From positions 20,103,895-20,167,894 of the forward strand of contig NC_084767.1 of NCBI RefSeq assembly GCF_028858725.1: a stretch of 64,000 bases of DNA, given 5' to 3'. Shown here one piece after another: positions 33,602 through 47,231 of this stretch. Source of the stretch: Colius striatus. Its lineage: Eukaryota > Chordata > Aves > Coliiformes > Coliidae. The first letter of the stretch is position 1, and every line of letters starts with the position of its first letter. The notes beneath the pieces are model-generated. The model saw only the letters and a list, made by a program, of their open reading frames with translations. It was not told the DNA's origin and searched no databases. The translations under genes were made by a program, and so were the position numbers.

Positions 33602-36384
33602 TATTGGGATTTCAGGCTTCAGGTCCTGGAGATCAACTCCAAGAGCTTTGGGTCCAAAAGAGAACACTCCCCAGCCACACAATGTATAATTCAAGGTTTC
33701 TAGTAGTTCCTCTCATCTTACAGCAAAACTGACACCACTGTATTAAATATTGATAGATATTCACAAAGAGAAAATATCGATAGTGGTGAAATACAAGGTG
33801 GGTCGGTGAATGGTGGACAGGCTGGCTTACCTCAGGAGAAAAAGACTTAATGTAGGGAGGATAGGATTAAACAGGAAGCTCTGCCCATTTTCTGAAACCA
33901 TGGAAATGTGTCTGCTATGTGCTGTGATAAGAACTACCCCAAATACACCATCCCAGCAGCTTTTCACAATTTTCTGACAAGGTGAGAAGTTAAAAAGACA
34001 AGTTCACAGAAAAAGCAATCCAGCTTCACAAATAGCAAACGCGAATAATTCCTCTTCCATTCTTGCTCTAAAACCCTGAGAGTACAAAGCTCCATTTCAT
34101 TTTAATCCAAATGTGTTCTTCTGCAGGTTGGTAGAGATCTAATTAAGATTTTTTTCTCTCTTTAGCTTTCAATCCCGGTTTGTAATTCTTGCTGGCTTTC
34201 AGGGCCTTTTGACCGTTCTGGATTTACTTTTCATTTTCAAAAGCCTTTTGCCTACTGAGAGCCCCCAGAGGCCCAATCCTCTGCTCCTTCCCAGTCCCTT
34301 CTGCTCAGGAAGCATGGAAAACACAACCCTTCCCATGTGGTTGTTTTCTTTTCCAGTAGACAAGGCAGAAATTTGCAGAGAAGAATGGGACAGGGCCCCA
34401 GCCCCCAGTCACCCTGGAAAGGAGAAGATATCTGTATGGGGCAGGTCACTGTCCTGCACAGCAGCAGCTCTGCAAGGTGCCTGTTACAGCTGAGTGCCTC
34501 ACACAGCACCCAGCTGAGGGACTTCAGCTCCTCAAGGCTCCCACAGCCCTACATCCAAGGGCAGAATAACATCCTGTCAGAGATCCATTGTCAGAGATCC
34601 CCTGGCTACCCCAAAACCAATACCGGACTACCGTCTGCGTGACACTCTCTTAAGGTAGGGGTTAGCTCACTGTGCTCAGCTCCAGCTGCACACTTTGGGC
34701 TTGTCTTTCTTCTTGAGGGAAAAAATAAAAGAGTATGATGAAGTACAAAAAGCATCAAAAAATGCTGTCTGGGTTTTAAACATGTCCTGATACTACTTGT
34801 ATCAAGTATATGCAACAGGAGTTAGGATCTCTATTCTTTCAAGTTACAATATTTCAGTAAATTTCCACCATTATAATTACATTTAATTGAGGGGAATTTA
34901 AACTAAGCTTTCTGCCTACATCCTGCCAAGGCTATCTTCTTTTAATTCAAACCCAGAGCTTTTAAAACTTAACATTTTTCAATAGATTGATTTATTATGT
35001 TTATTGAAAGTTTGCTGATGAAATACTAGGATGACAGTTCAGAAGGCTGCATATTAATCACACACAATACAGACCTTCCAACAATCCCAGACAGCCTTCC
35101 TGTGCTGAAAGCAGTTTCTGTCATGACAGAACTCTTGTGGGTTCCTCGGGCTGCTGGAAGCCTCATCGTAGTACACATAGAAGATGTATATTCTGCCAAG
35201 AGAACCTGCATGAACATGCCCAGGTAGAGATACACCCTTTTCATTTCCAAAACACTATTATAATGTTCATGTCAGTCTCCCATCCTATCTCAAACAAGAG
35301 GATCTCATATTATATGAAAACTGATTTGCATGAATCTTGCTGAGTTTACTTGAGAAGCTTCATCTTCCCCTTTCTCTTGTGAGCCCTTTGTGAATCAGGC
35401 CTCAGTGCTACTGCTTTTTCAAAGGTACATCAGTGGTCTTAATTTGACACAACCCATGCTTTATAAGATACCTTAATTGGAGTTCATTTTCTTTTGATTA
35501 AGGGAACAATCAAACAGGAAATGAAGTTCAAAGCAGCAATGAGAGAACACCGCGAGCACCACTACCACCATCTGCACTTGTGAAATGAGCAAAGTGACTT
35601 CCCATCCTTACAGTTACTCATAGGTGCTGTCAAAACACAAGAAATCAACACTGGCCCTGTAATTGTCATGTTGGAACAATCCCTTCCTCTGCAGTACTAT
35701 CAGCTGGACCTGCTGTTTATGTGAACAGCTCGTGGCTGCCAGCACAGGACTGTAGCCAACAGGGAGATTCAGCCTTCTGCAGAGGCACAAAGTCCTATGG
35801 CCACACATTCTATCTGTAAACCCAAGGTTGGCACACAGAGGCTTGTGCAGAGAAATTCCTCCCTCAGATATGTATTCACTTCATGTCACTGTGCAGATAA
35901 GTCTTGCAAATAAAAGATTTCTAAATAGCCTTTCTGCATTTCTTAGCTGTTCTGACTAGCTCAGGCCAACCCTTCCATATGAAATATCCCAAATAGGCAC
36001 TTTCCAGGTGGTGTTTGATGAGGCACTTCCAAAGACATGCCTATCTCACCCCAGCAGTGCTGGAGCAGGAGGACTCTGGGGCAAAGGGTGAAAGATGGAT
36101 GGGTTGTATCACAGCCACCCGCTACAGCCCTGCCAGCACAGCAGCATCCACACTGCTCTCATGTGCTAGCGTGGGTTTGTTTCCCACAACTAGCACAAGT
36201 CTTACTAAAAATAAAATAACCATTTTGCATTCAACAGTGAAATCATTAAGTTTCACAATCTAGATCACCACTGCACTATGTTTTTCTTCAGACTCTGTTC
36301 CACTGTATTTTAATGCTGCCTGCCTTTCAAGCATGGGACTTCACCTTCCTACCCATGTCAGGAAATATGAAGAGATTGCTGGAA

Positions 36385-36440
36385 GTGTGCTGGAGGCTTT
36401 GCAGAACAAAAGAGAGACAATCCTTGCCCTAAGGAGCGTA
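36385..36440 (+). repeat. possible ancient L3/CR1-like relic
   Basis: The phrase 'gagacaatccttgccctaag' followed by 'gagcgtaacagg' resembles the common amniote relic that reads 'agacagtccctgccc...gagcttacag'. Too short to classify without a repeat search. Confidence 0.35.
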
Positions 36441-39400
36441 ACAGGTTGGTTTAGATCTATTGCAACGAAGTAGCACATGTACAAAAAAGGCCAGGAAGAA
36501 AAGCCATAGTGAACAGGAATGTAACGCTTTGAAGGCATGTTTCCGCCTGCAAGTCTTGCTGAGAAATGTTTTGTTGTGTTTTGCTTCCTTAGAGCAAGCA
36601 CTACAACTCTCCTCATGTAAGCATGGTAGGCAATGAATTGGGATGGGCAAGTGTTATGGTTCCAGCTTCAGCAATGCACAAACACTTGAGTTCTGCTTCA
36701 CTGCTCATGTTATTCTGAGCACACACGGCATCTTAAAGTAAGATCTGCGGATGACTGCTGGAGAAGAGGCAAAAAAGGGACGAGAGGTAGATTTATAGGC
36801 CACAGAGATGGGCTTAGAGGTCATAGATAAGAGAGCTGGTCACATATGAAGGAAGCAAAGGAGCAAGATAGAAACTTGAAAGCAAGGAGACAAGTATTAA
36901 ACTTGTTTCATTGTGGGAGCAGCAAGCGGAAAGGTTCAGATCATCAGGTCAAGAAGACAATTTTAGCTGATAACTTAAAGGAGTTGCAGCAGGCTCTGCG
37001 TGTGCTGAAGAGGCCAGAGAGTACAAGCAGGAGCAAAAAGATTCTGCTTGGAGTCACAGAGCTGCTTGCTACTAAACTAAGGAAAAGGTTACATTTTTAA
37101 TATGTGCTAGGAAAGACTCACCATGGGGCACATGGGACACCTCTTGGGGCACAAAATGGATAAAGGGAAGGAGGCATTAGTTGCAAGAGTTAATGGTAGG
37201 GAAGATGGTGGCACTACCATGGTAACACATTAACTATAACTACCTGTTAGCAAAAGAAGGAAACTCCTCTTATCACTGTTCTGGCTTTCCCTGCAGCAGG
37301 GGACAACCTGTCTCGTGAGAAAAGAGCAGCCAGTGGCACAGACAAGAATTACACCAGCCTGGCTCTTCTGAGCTGAGATACTGAACCCCTGGAAATACAG
37401 GAATCTGCATTACTACCAGCTCACCGTGACCTGCACGCTGCCTCTGCCACAATGCTGTATCATCTCTTCCCCAGAGGCAGTCAGGAGCATCCTGACATTT
37501 TGTTTCTTGCTGCTTTACCTGAAAGGCTGTTACAGCTGCTAGTTTGTTGCATGACTAGAAATGTTCTAGTTTCCAGGCTAAATTTATTTGCAAGAAATTG
37601 CTACTCGTTTGTTTCTTGCTCCAATACTGTCCTTTAATACCTCTTTTCTGTAGAGAGCTTTTACTTCCAGATGTATTTAGAAAGAGCAATCATAACTCCT
37701 CTCAGCCTTAAGCCTGCTGGGTTTAGCAAGCCTGTTAGCTAATGGCTCAGGTGTTGAGACAAGTCACCGTGAAAGCAGAAAAACCAATGAGATGATGTCA
37801 GAATTGGAGTCCAGCACAGAACAGGGGGTTTATGCAAGCCAAAGCCAGCTTCTGGCTCTTTGGCAGTTAATTCACATTCACTCTTCAGTCTAATTTTCAG
37901 TCTCCTTTCCACCACTTTCTATTGCCCTCCAAGCTGCAGAATCACCATCACAAGTTTTCAGACACATTTGTGTCCTGGGAACAGGTCAGCCCTCCTGGGC
38001 CAGTAGCTGGATGGTCCATGTCCACCCCACAGTGCTAGGACCCAGCACTGTCCCACTGCCACAGCACAGCAACAGGTGTGGGGGTGCCTCTTCCCCACCT
38101 GGGGAACCTGGGGAAGCTGGTGCCACTGCCGGCAGGAGGCTGCTCACGGTAAATTGGGGACGATTCCCAACACAAGTCGTGACAATCCAGGGATTCCCAG
38201 AAGGGTGTTTGCAGGCAGCACGGTCAAGCCTCCACCTGCCCCAACAGCCTGCACTTAGATTTCATCATTTCTTAAAAAATGAAGGGGTTCAACATATTGA
38301 ACAGACTGAGTGCAACTTCCTGATAATAGCATCTGCTCCGTAGGACCTGCCCACTTTAAGCTGCCAGCCAAGAGGATTTGCCACCCAGCAGAACAGCTAC
38401 AATAGCTACTTGTCACACAACCAGACTTGCCAGAAGCCTATCTTGACTCTTCTTTGTGCCAAGGCAGAGGGAAGGAATATTTCTCCTCATATCTCTGATC
38501 TTGTAAAATAAAAGAGAAACAAGTGACTTCCCTGTTAAACAAACTAGCTGTCAGCACAGACTGATGCTCCTACAATGGCTGCCCTCCCTTGATGGTGGGG
38601 GAAGCTTGTGGAGGACCAGATGTGGCAGGACTGGTGATCAGGTTGAGAACAGCTGGACCAGACACAGGGAGAGATGTCTTGATCAGCACATGGAATGAGA
38701 TGCTCTACCCACTAATGTAAGACTGCCTAGGAAGTTATGCTAGTTATGGTAGTCTGGTACTATGTATGGTACAACAGCAGATGTTAGATGAAGGAAGTGA
38801 ATGAGACCAGACTACTTTACCCATCACTCTGAGGAAGACATCAGTGAGGCTGATGCCTGAATGCAGCACTTATTTCTTTATCTGGAGAGAAAGCCTCCCA
38901 ACACAGTGTGTAGGATTAGACTGGAATGAGCACAGGCTGCATTTGCTCAGTGCATGATCTCAAAGCTCTCAAGCTAGGGGCTTGTACTGTTGCTAAATTC
39001 ATCTGAGTCTGTCAAACACCCTTCAGTATTTTCAGCTGAAGAAGTAATGAAACCTGAGCCTGCTCCAGCCAGGCACCATTCTGGTAAATGGGAGCACGCC
39101 ATTGATTTAAAGAACCATCTTTCACCACTCCTCTTTCAGTTAAGTACTACCATGACACGTGTATTTGTATTGAAGGAAGTTATAGTAATAGCCAAGTACA
39201 GCAATTCTGAGGACAGGTGGTAAAAAGGACATGAATAGCCCAGTCCTTCTATGTGTAGCAGAAAAGTTTACATCGCTTTTGACATGCCTTAAATGTCTTT
39301 CAGAAATAAAGTCCTTTGTTTCCATGTAAAAGAAATAATGCCATACAGTGAGATTGCCATCTTTTCAAGTGCTGAACATCTTTCCAGTGCTGGGGCTGGA

Positions 39401-42400
39401 CTGACACCCTGATTAGATAAGGTCTGCACTTGAAAGAGTTGCCCAAAGCACTCTTTAGGTCCACATTTTTGCCTCCAGATCGGTTGATCAGGACTCATCA
39501 TGACTGCAAACAGCAGCACAATAGACCAGGCAGCATCACTTCATCCCCATGGCGTCCCCAGGCAGCAAAGTGCATCAGTTCAGCCTTCTCTGCCATCTTT
39601 GTGTTGGGGAGGTGACAGTGACATAGTGCAGATAAGCTGCAGAAGAGAGGCATTCATATGGGGCACAGACAGGACATCTGCAAGATTATAACCTTATGTC
39701 TCTCCTTGCCCACAGTATCAGGAGATACTGGCATCTGCATCTAAAATTGTACTTTAGTAAATACAAGTATTCTGCAAATTCTTGCTTTGTATTTTCCTAT
39801 TCAGCAGTATCAAGGAATTCTTAGCTTTTATACTGGGGGCATTACACACCAGTCTACTTAAGAAAAGACTGGCAGAGGTCTGCTTCTAGCTGCCTCCCAT
39901 TTACCTCTGCAAGCAGCTCAGAACATTGATAATCTTTTATCTGACATTAGACATTGCATATTTTTTTAAATGAACAATTTTAAAAATCTGAAGAATTTTC
40001 TGAGTCTGAGTTACCTCAGCCAGATCTGACTGACCACATGGGCCTCACGGTGCTTCATCCTAGCTGTGTTATGTTCATTATTTGATTTAGGCTCACCAGT
40101 GTGGAAGTGACCTCAAGTACTTAATCCAGCCTCCTGCTCAAAGAAACCTGTTCAGTATTCTCTGTTCCTACAGACATGCATAGCAGTGAATCTGTTTAAT
40201 AGCATTAGCAGAGAACAGGCACAGAAGAGCTGCACACATGAGCTGAAATGGGTGGTATCAGTGCAAGCAGCAGTGAAACTAATTACTCTAACAACATGAT
40301 TTCAAAATTGTGGGAAACATTGGAAGTTTGCTGAGCCGTGGACACAAGTGTAAGCTCCAGCATTCAGATTTGGGGGCACTAGGCTTTGTCTCTATTTGGT
40401 AAGCAGTCTGACCTGCACTGCACATTGCTGAAGTCCAAGGCCAGCTTCATCCTCTGCTAGAGATTTACATAAAAAGCCTTGAAGCATCAGACAGGCAACT
40501 TGTTCCTTCTGTAAAATACAGGGGCAAGCACAGATCTTGCGAGCATTCCAGGGAGCTGAAGCAGGGCTTTCTCTCCTAGCCACACAATCCTAGCTCCCAC
40601 AGCCAAGGGACCTGCACTGCTCCTGTGCAGAGGTGGTGGGTGCAGCCCCAACACCCCCGCTTCCCTCTGTCTGGGCTTGCTCAGTGCTGGTCTGCCCCCC
40701 AAGAGGCATCCATCTGGTCACCAATGAGCATGTGCATCAATGCAAAATCAGATGCTGATCATTCATGCCCCACTCTCAGTGAGCACACCCTATCAGGAGA
40801 TTCCTTCAGCATCTCCTGTCCTGTATCCAAACTTCCTGTTAGGAAGTGGGATGAAATCCATTGTCAATACACCGTATATAGGCTAAGGAATTGTGATTCA
40901 GAAGAAATGAAGCCATTGGTATTGTGGTAAAAACTAGCAGATTTATGCATACAGAGACTAAAGAACATCTGCTTTGATGATAAGGATTATCTCATATACA
41001 CTGCAAGTTCGCAAGACTCCATTTTTCTAGGAAACCATGCTAAGAAGGTCTCCTCAGCAGGCTGCTGTCTCACCTCATGCATGAGGCAGGTCCTGCCTTG
41101 CATTCCTGAAGGCTGAAATCAGCGGGATGGGAGGACGCTAGCACCTCCTGAATCCCAAGCGGCAGGCAGGCTCCCTGATGAAAGCTAGCTTACCTAGTAC
41201 CCACCTTAGCCCTGGAGACTCCTAAATGGGCAGGTAAGAGTCCTAAGTAAGCATAAAAATCTTGAAGACACAAAGAAACAAAAACCAGGAAAAGCACTTC
41301 AAAGAGGGAAATTCCCGTGGAGTGAGTTTTACCTACGGAGGCAAATCTCCCTCTACTCCTTTGGAGAGCAACAGCGCAACCTGAAACTGGAGGTCAGCAG
41401 AACACACGTGCTCTGGGCAGTGAGCAGAGCAGCCACAGCCTCACAGGAGGGCGGCACTGCCCAGTGAGCCCTCCAGGAACACAACGGTAGCTCAGGCTGC
41501 AAGCAGAGCCCTGGAAGGGCAACGGACATTCTTAGATAAACATCACCTTGCATCAGAGGCACATAAGGAACGCTGATCTATACCATGGCTGAGATACATC
41601 TCCCTGAGGCCTGTGGACATGGAAACTAGTCTGTCAGCAAAGAGAGACTGTCACAAGGACTCCAGCCTCGCTGTGTCTTTCCACTATGCTTTTCTTCTGG
41701 GCTCACGAGCAGCCTGGATCTCACCCTGGCACTCCTCCTGCCAGGAACACTGCCAGGCAAGCAGGAGCTGTTGGAGAGGCAAGCTCAAACTGCCAGCCCC
41801 CAAATCACTACATGATCAAACAAAGAAGCAGCAAATAGCTGAACCAATTGTTTGCCAACTCAATAAAGCAGAGGTACATTTGCAGCAGTCTGTTAAATAC
41901 TTAGTCCCTCCACAGCTGCCCCTCCACACCTGGAGCAGGAGTTTTCCAAGCGGTGGGATTTATAACCTGGTTGGCTTCACTGGCTGAGCTACAAGCCCTG
42001 CTCGGAGCTGCAGCACTTGCCGTTGGCCAGAAGCACCTGGGAGCACTAAAAGGTGATGCATTGTTCCAAGCAGTGCTGTTACTTGCATCTGTGTTTAATT
42101 AGGTAACTGAAGCCTGACATTTCTTGTGGCCAGACTTTTGTGAAGAAGAGCTGCAAAGTGCTCAAAGCACCTTTCAAAGGCCTGTTTGGTCTATTAATTA
42201 TTTCTCCTTGTCTTAAAACGTAAAAATTGCATCTCTGCAGATTCGCCCTTTATCAGGCAAATCCCAGTGAAGCAGGATTTAGTGCTTTGTGTTCTGTGGT
42301 TCTTCACTGCACTGTAGGGGAAAAAAAAGGATGAAAAAAAAGAATGTACCAGAAAGTAGAGACAGCTGAAGCAGGAACGTGGCAGCAGCGACCTCATCAG

Positions 42401-44734
42401 CCCAGCCCATTCTGCTGGAGGGGCCACAGTCCCACAGGCAGCTTAAGCTCAAAACAGCAGCTACTTGAGCAGGGGCTGCCCTTCCCTCCCCAGGAGGAAA
42501 CTCAAGCACCAGGCCAGGCAGCAGCCCAATGAGCAGCTCTGGTCTCCTGCTGAAGCCTGTCATCCATGCAGACGGTACTCAGAGAGTGACAGCCCATTGC
42601 CTGCCAGATGAACCCCCTTGGGACTCACTGCCCGAGCTCAGACCTCACAGATGCTCAATCAGAAGTGTCAAGGCCTGTTCTGGATCTGGCCCAAAATGTA
42701 ACAAGCCTAGTGTCAGCTTCTATCACCTCCGTTCCCCTCCTGGGCTGTTGCTACAGCCCTGAGTACAGAGACCAGGAAGCAGCAGGAGGAAGTGGGAGAG
42801 GAGGAGGTCTGGGTGACCCCCCTGGATGCAGGGAAGACAATGTCCCACTCACTGCTCCTCAACTCTGCTCCACTGCCAGCTTCTTCTAATGACACTTCAA
42901 CAAACACATAACAATCTGTCTTAGGAGGACAAAAAAAAATCAGTGAATAACTTTAACTTAAAAATACTTCTCTATTTCTGGATAGGCACTACTTTGCTCC
43001 AGCTACTTCCTTCATATTACACAAGAGCAAGACTGCACCAGGCTGTTATGGGCAAAATACAGCATTCAGCTCTCCTTAAGATTAATAAACAGCTCTATAA
43101 ACCACTCTTCATACATAAGTGTAGATAGCTTCTCAGTATTTGGCTTTATCTGCCAGCTGATGTGAAAGGGAAAAAAGTGAGACACTGACTGTCCCCCTGC
43201 CAGGGTGTTTGTCCCTGCTGTGTGCCAGCCCAGAGCAGGGCAGTGGGAGCAGGGAGGTGGTGGCCACTGGCTGCCTGCCCTGCCAGGACATGGTGGAGGG
43301 AACTAGGCATTGGTTTGAGAGACGAGTAATTTTACAGAGGCTTTTGCTCTGCTGGTTGCAGGTCCCTGTGCTGCGCACTTCCCTGTGGATTCACGCTGGC
43401 CTAATTATGTCTTCAAGCAGATGCAATGTATTTACTAAATGTGCAGGCTTTTCTGTGTGTGCAAAAGGCAGCACTGCAGCTGTGGGTGGCCCAGGGTGTG
43501 CCGACTGTGGGGAGCAATGTGGTCAAGCCAGCCACCTCAAGCTGGGGACCCCCTCCCAGCTGGCTCCCACGGCCCAGGGGCACAAGCAGGTCCTAACATT
43601 CACCCCCCCCTTCAGCGGCAGCGTGGGGCATTGTAATTGTGGGTGGGAAGGAGGACAGGCTGTTAGCTTCAGATCTATAATTTGTAGTAGCTTCTAAGAG
43701 GCACCCCCTCTCCCTGCCCTCCAGGAGCTAAAAACAGCCTGAAAGGTCCCTCTTTCCTGGAGGAGGAGGAGGAGTGTGACATCCACTCATGAGATACAGA
43801 GTAGCAGAGGCTTTTTATAACCCTCAAAGCGCTGCCATGTCAATGCCCTCCCCTAGCACGCACACCCCCAGGCTGTGGCAGGACTGCAGCATTCAGTTAA
43901 CCACAGTCCAGTGCCCCTGCAGTGCTCAGAGGGAGAACAAAGTCCCTGACACCCATGGGGTTGCTCATCCAGTCACTGATCATATGGTGGGATGAAGGAT
44001 GGGGCAAGGAGAGTGGCTCCAGAGCATGGAAGACAAGGGGCACGGAGAGAAGCTCCTCTCACTTGTTCACACTATTCCCCATTGCTATTTCAAGCAGAGA
44101 GCCCAGAGAGATCCAGAAATGAGAGCCACACCACTGCTGCTGCTAAAGCGTACTTCTCAGGAGCCTGTCACCAACCCGTGTGGGATGCAGGTCCTGCTAG
44201 GGAGCCATCCTGTACAGCCCACGTGCCAACAGCGAGCCCAGGGCATGTGGCACCCGCAGTCACTCCCTGGAAAGAGTGGACACACATTTGAGGTGCTCTA
44301 ACATATCTGGAGCCAGAATACTGAAAGTCACATAGCTGTGAGAGACATCTTGGTGGGTCAAAGAAAATCTATTTGGTTTGTCAGAGCAGAGGGTTAAAAA
44401 TTACTTGTATGGGCCAACTGTTGGCATTGTGACAGCAGGGTTCTCGCAGGCAGTTTTCCCATGTTTCATTGCCCTTCAATGTAGAAACGGTATGAAACGT
44501 GTGAAATAGATGGAGTTTTCCATCCATTGTAACAATGCCCTATTTTCTGCTAACTCTGCCTAGGCAGCCATAGGAAGAGTGAGGAAATTAGTTTTTATAT
44601 TGTAAGCCTGCATCCAGATATATCAGGCCATGAGTGAGACAGAGCTGATAGCAGAGGTTATTCAATGCAGACTCCCCTCCCCACTCAGCCACTGATTGCT
44701 TTTAGAACCTTCAAGAGTCACCCCACCTCTGGCT

Positions 44735-44830
44735 TTCCCTCTCTTTAAACAGGAGTAATTACATCTGACTTTATGGAGTTCTTTGTGATCTAAAGATACT
44801 AAATGCAAAGCTTGTTTATATGATAGTGTC
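44735..44830 (+). repeat. possible ancient L2/MIR-like tail
   Basis: 'aacaggagtaattacatctg' then 'ctttgtgatctaaagatact' resembles the 3' tail shared by L2 and MIR-type elements, where a 'ttgtgag...ctaaagat...gctatat' pattern is usual. Assigned from wording only. Confidence 0.35.
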
Positions 44831-45939
44831 TCATAACCACCAGAACTAACAATAACCAACAGTGTTAAAATACGTGAAAAGCAAAACTGGCAAAAGACAA
44901 TGCTTTCTTCACCAGTGTCTTTATGTATTGGATGCTCACAGCTCCAAGCTGGTGGTCAAAGCAAGAGGAGGAGCTGCAGACACTCAGGTAAACATAGAAA
45001 CTTGTCTGATTTTCTCCCAGAGAAACCAGGCAGAGAAAGGTTTGGAGTGAGGTCATGGGAGAGACGAAGCTTCTCATAAGACACTTGCCATGACAGCCTG
45101 GAAAAAACAAAGTTCATGCTTCTTGCCATGGCACATCTCACCAAGCCTTCAGAGTCAGCAGCAAGAAACACCACCACAAACCCTCCCTGCCTAGGAGTGA
45201 CAGGATTCATTTCCCATCACACTAACCCTTGTCCTTGGAGGAGCGTGTGGACGAGGTCCTGTAGGGCTAGGCACTCAGAATGTCCCCAGCAGTGATGTTC
45301 TCACTGGACAGTACGACTCCTACAGGATGATGGGGACAAAGTGTATATGCTGTTTGCTTTGAGACCCACTTGAGCTCTTTTCTGAGTCAACTTTGGAGGT
45401 GAGAGACTGGTCAGATGTGTGTGCACAGCCACTTGGCACCAAAGTGAGCATGGGCACATCAGGATAGAGTGACTACTTCTGCTCCAAGTGTTGTTTCCCA
45501 GTTTCCAGCTTTGTGATAAAACACCGTGGTTGAAGATTCTCATAGTACATCTTTCAGTGTTTTTATGTCTCCAGCCCTAGGCATCCCTCCATTGGCAAGT
45601 TGGGGAGACTTCCTGCAGACAGGCAGAACCAGGGCAACAGCCAGCAATGTGTGGCCATGCCCAGGCAGGAGCCCCGTGTGTGAGCACTGCTGCCTGTTGC
45701 CCACGGAGCAGCATTCTCCAGACCAGGCACCCTACTGCGTCCAGCCTGGAGTTAATTACATCAGCATCAAACAGAGCCTTTTTAAATGAAAGGGAAGGAC
45801 TAGCAGCTTTCTAGCTCTGTCTTTACTTTTTAACCCAAATTACTAGAAGCATTTCAAGGCAGAGGTGGAGGCAGATAATAAAAGTTCAATGGGATGGTCT
45901 GAGTGTTAAGTGGAGAACCAGGAAAGCCTCACATCCTGA

Positions 45940-46210
45940 TCTCAAGTTGGACATTGATATGCTGTGTGGTCTCTTCTCCCGGTTTTGTCCATGTAAAGTG
46001 GGGCTGACGCTTAGCCCAAGGGGTGTTCCACAGGTGAATTAGCCTTTGGAAACTGCTTTGAAGATTTAAAGTGTTATATAAATGCTGAGTGTTAGCATCA
46101 TCCACTTTTATATTGCAGCACAACCCAGAGACTGTAATCAAGATCAGAGCCCCATTGCACCAGGCAATTTATAAACTCATGGTTGGAAGAAGCTCCTGTC
46201 CCTGCATCAG
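45940..46210 (+). repeat. ancient L2/MIR- and L3-like composite relic
   Basis: 'ccatgtaaagtggggctgac', 'ggggtgttccacaggtgaat', 'ctgctttgaagatttaaagt' and 'gttatataaatgctgagtgt' follow the typical L2/MIR 3' tail in order. Then comes 'agatcagagccccattgcac' and 'aagctcctgtccctgcatc', matching another old amniote relic type. Both are on the plus strand. Confidence 0.55.
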
Positions 46211-47074
46211 TGGTTGGCAGCCTACATGCTCCAGGTGGGCAGAAGGTGGGCTGGAGCCACTGTGGGCTTCACAGAAAAAGGCTGCCCGGAACTTTAGCAG
46301 CTGGTGGCATTCTCAGGAGATGACCAGTACCAAAGAGGTAATACTCTTCAAGTTGCCCCAGAAGCAACTGCTGCCATGGAACTGCCATTTTGCAGGTGCA
46401 GCGCTCCTCAAGCCCGAGAGTACCCCCAGACCCCTCAACTAGACCTTCCCAAGGCGTCCCACAAGGCGGTGAGCTCTTGGGCAGCAGCTGCTGATTTCCC
46501 TTGGGAACTTGCTGGGAACTGTGTGCTGCAAAATGCACACGCTTCTCCTCGGCAGAGTTTCATTCCCACGTGTTTTGATAGTACAAGTAAAGCCACCTGG
46601 CCTTAAAACATAGGAAAAATGGAAGAAGTGCTCACCAAACAGTTTTGATGGGAGATTATCATTAACAGGCATGCACAAAACCAGCCAGTCCATTTCCACC
46701 ACTTGCCCTCTGCAAGATATTTCAGAATTCTGCTTGCTTTCTAATCAGATGAAAATACAACATGTGTTAATCACAGAGTACAAATAAGGAAGAATATGTA
46801 AAAAAGAACCTTCAAAATCTTTGTCTTCAATAGTTTATGTCACACATTGTATTTAAAATTGCCAGTAGATAAGATTATATTATTTGCAACATCATTCAGT
46901 AAAAAGTGTGCACTCAGTCAGCCAAGCACTAATCAACATATGTCAGACTACAAAGAAATATCAAAGTAGAAGGAAACTTGAGATGAAACAGAGTGAGGTC
47001 ATCAGTTTCTTGCATTATCCTGAAGATATTCATCAACATTTTAATTTAGCCAAATGGTCACCATTAAAACAACC

Positions 47075-47231
47075 AAAAAAAGGAAGAAAGAAAAAGAGGG
47101 AAGAGAAGAGAAGAGAAGAGAAGAGAAGAGAAGAGAAGAGAAGAGAAGAGAAGAGAAGAGAAGAGAAGAGAAGAGAAGAGAAGAGAAGAGAAGAGAAGAG
47201 AAGAGAAGAGAAGAGAAGAGAAGAGAAGAGA
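47075..47231 (+). repeat. perfect (AAGAG)26 array in a 157-bp polypurine tract
   Basis: Positions 47,101-47,230 are 26 uninterrupted copies of AAGAG. Together with the preceding A/G-rich run from 47,075, the strand is pure purine for 157 bases. The apparent (KRREE)n open frames in it are artefacts of the repeat period. It lies about 1.6 kb upstream of the SH3RF2 first coding exon's acceptor. Confidence 0.97.

Noticed and set aside
33602-33694. Upstream in-frame extension of GRXCR2 exon 1
   Set aside because: It contains no ATG (the frame begins at a TTG), and homologues start at the ATG at 33,599-33,601.
36846-37100. Lysine/leucine-rich 84-codon open frame
   Set aside because: Looks like a charged helix but has no family match; the surrounding A/G-rich text looks like decayed repeat DNA.
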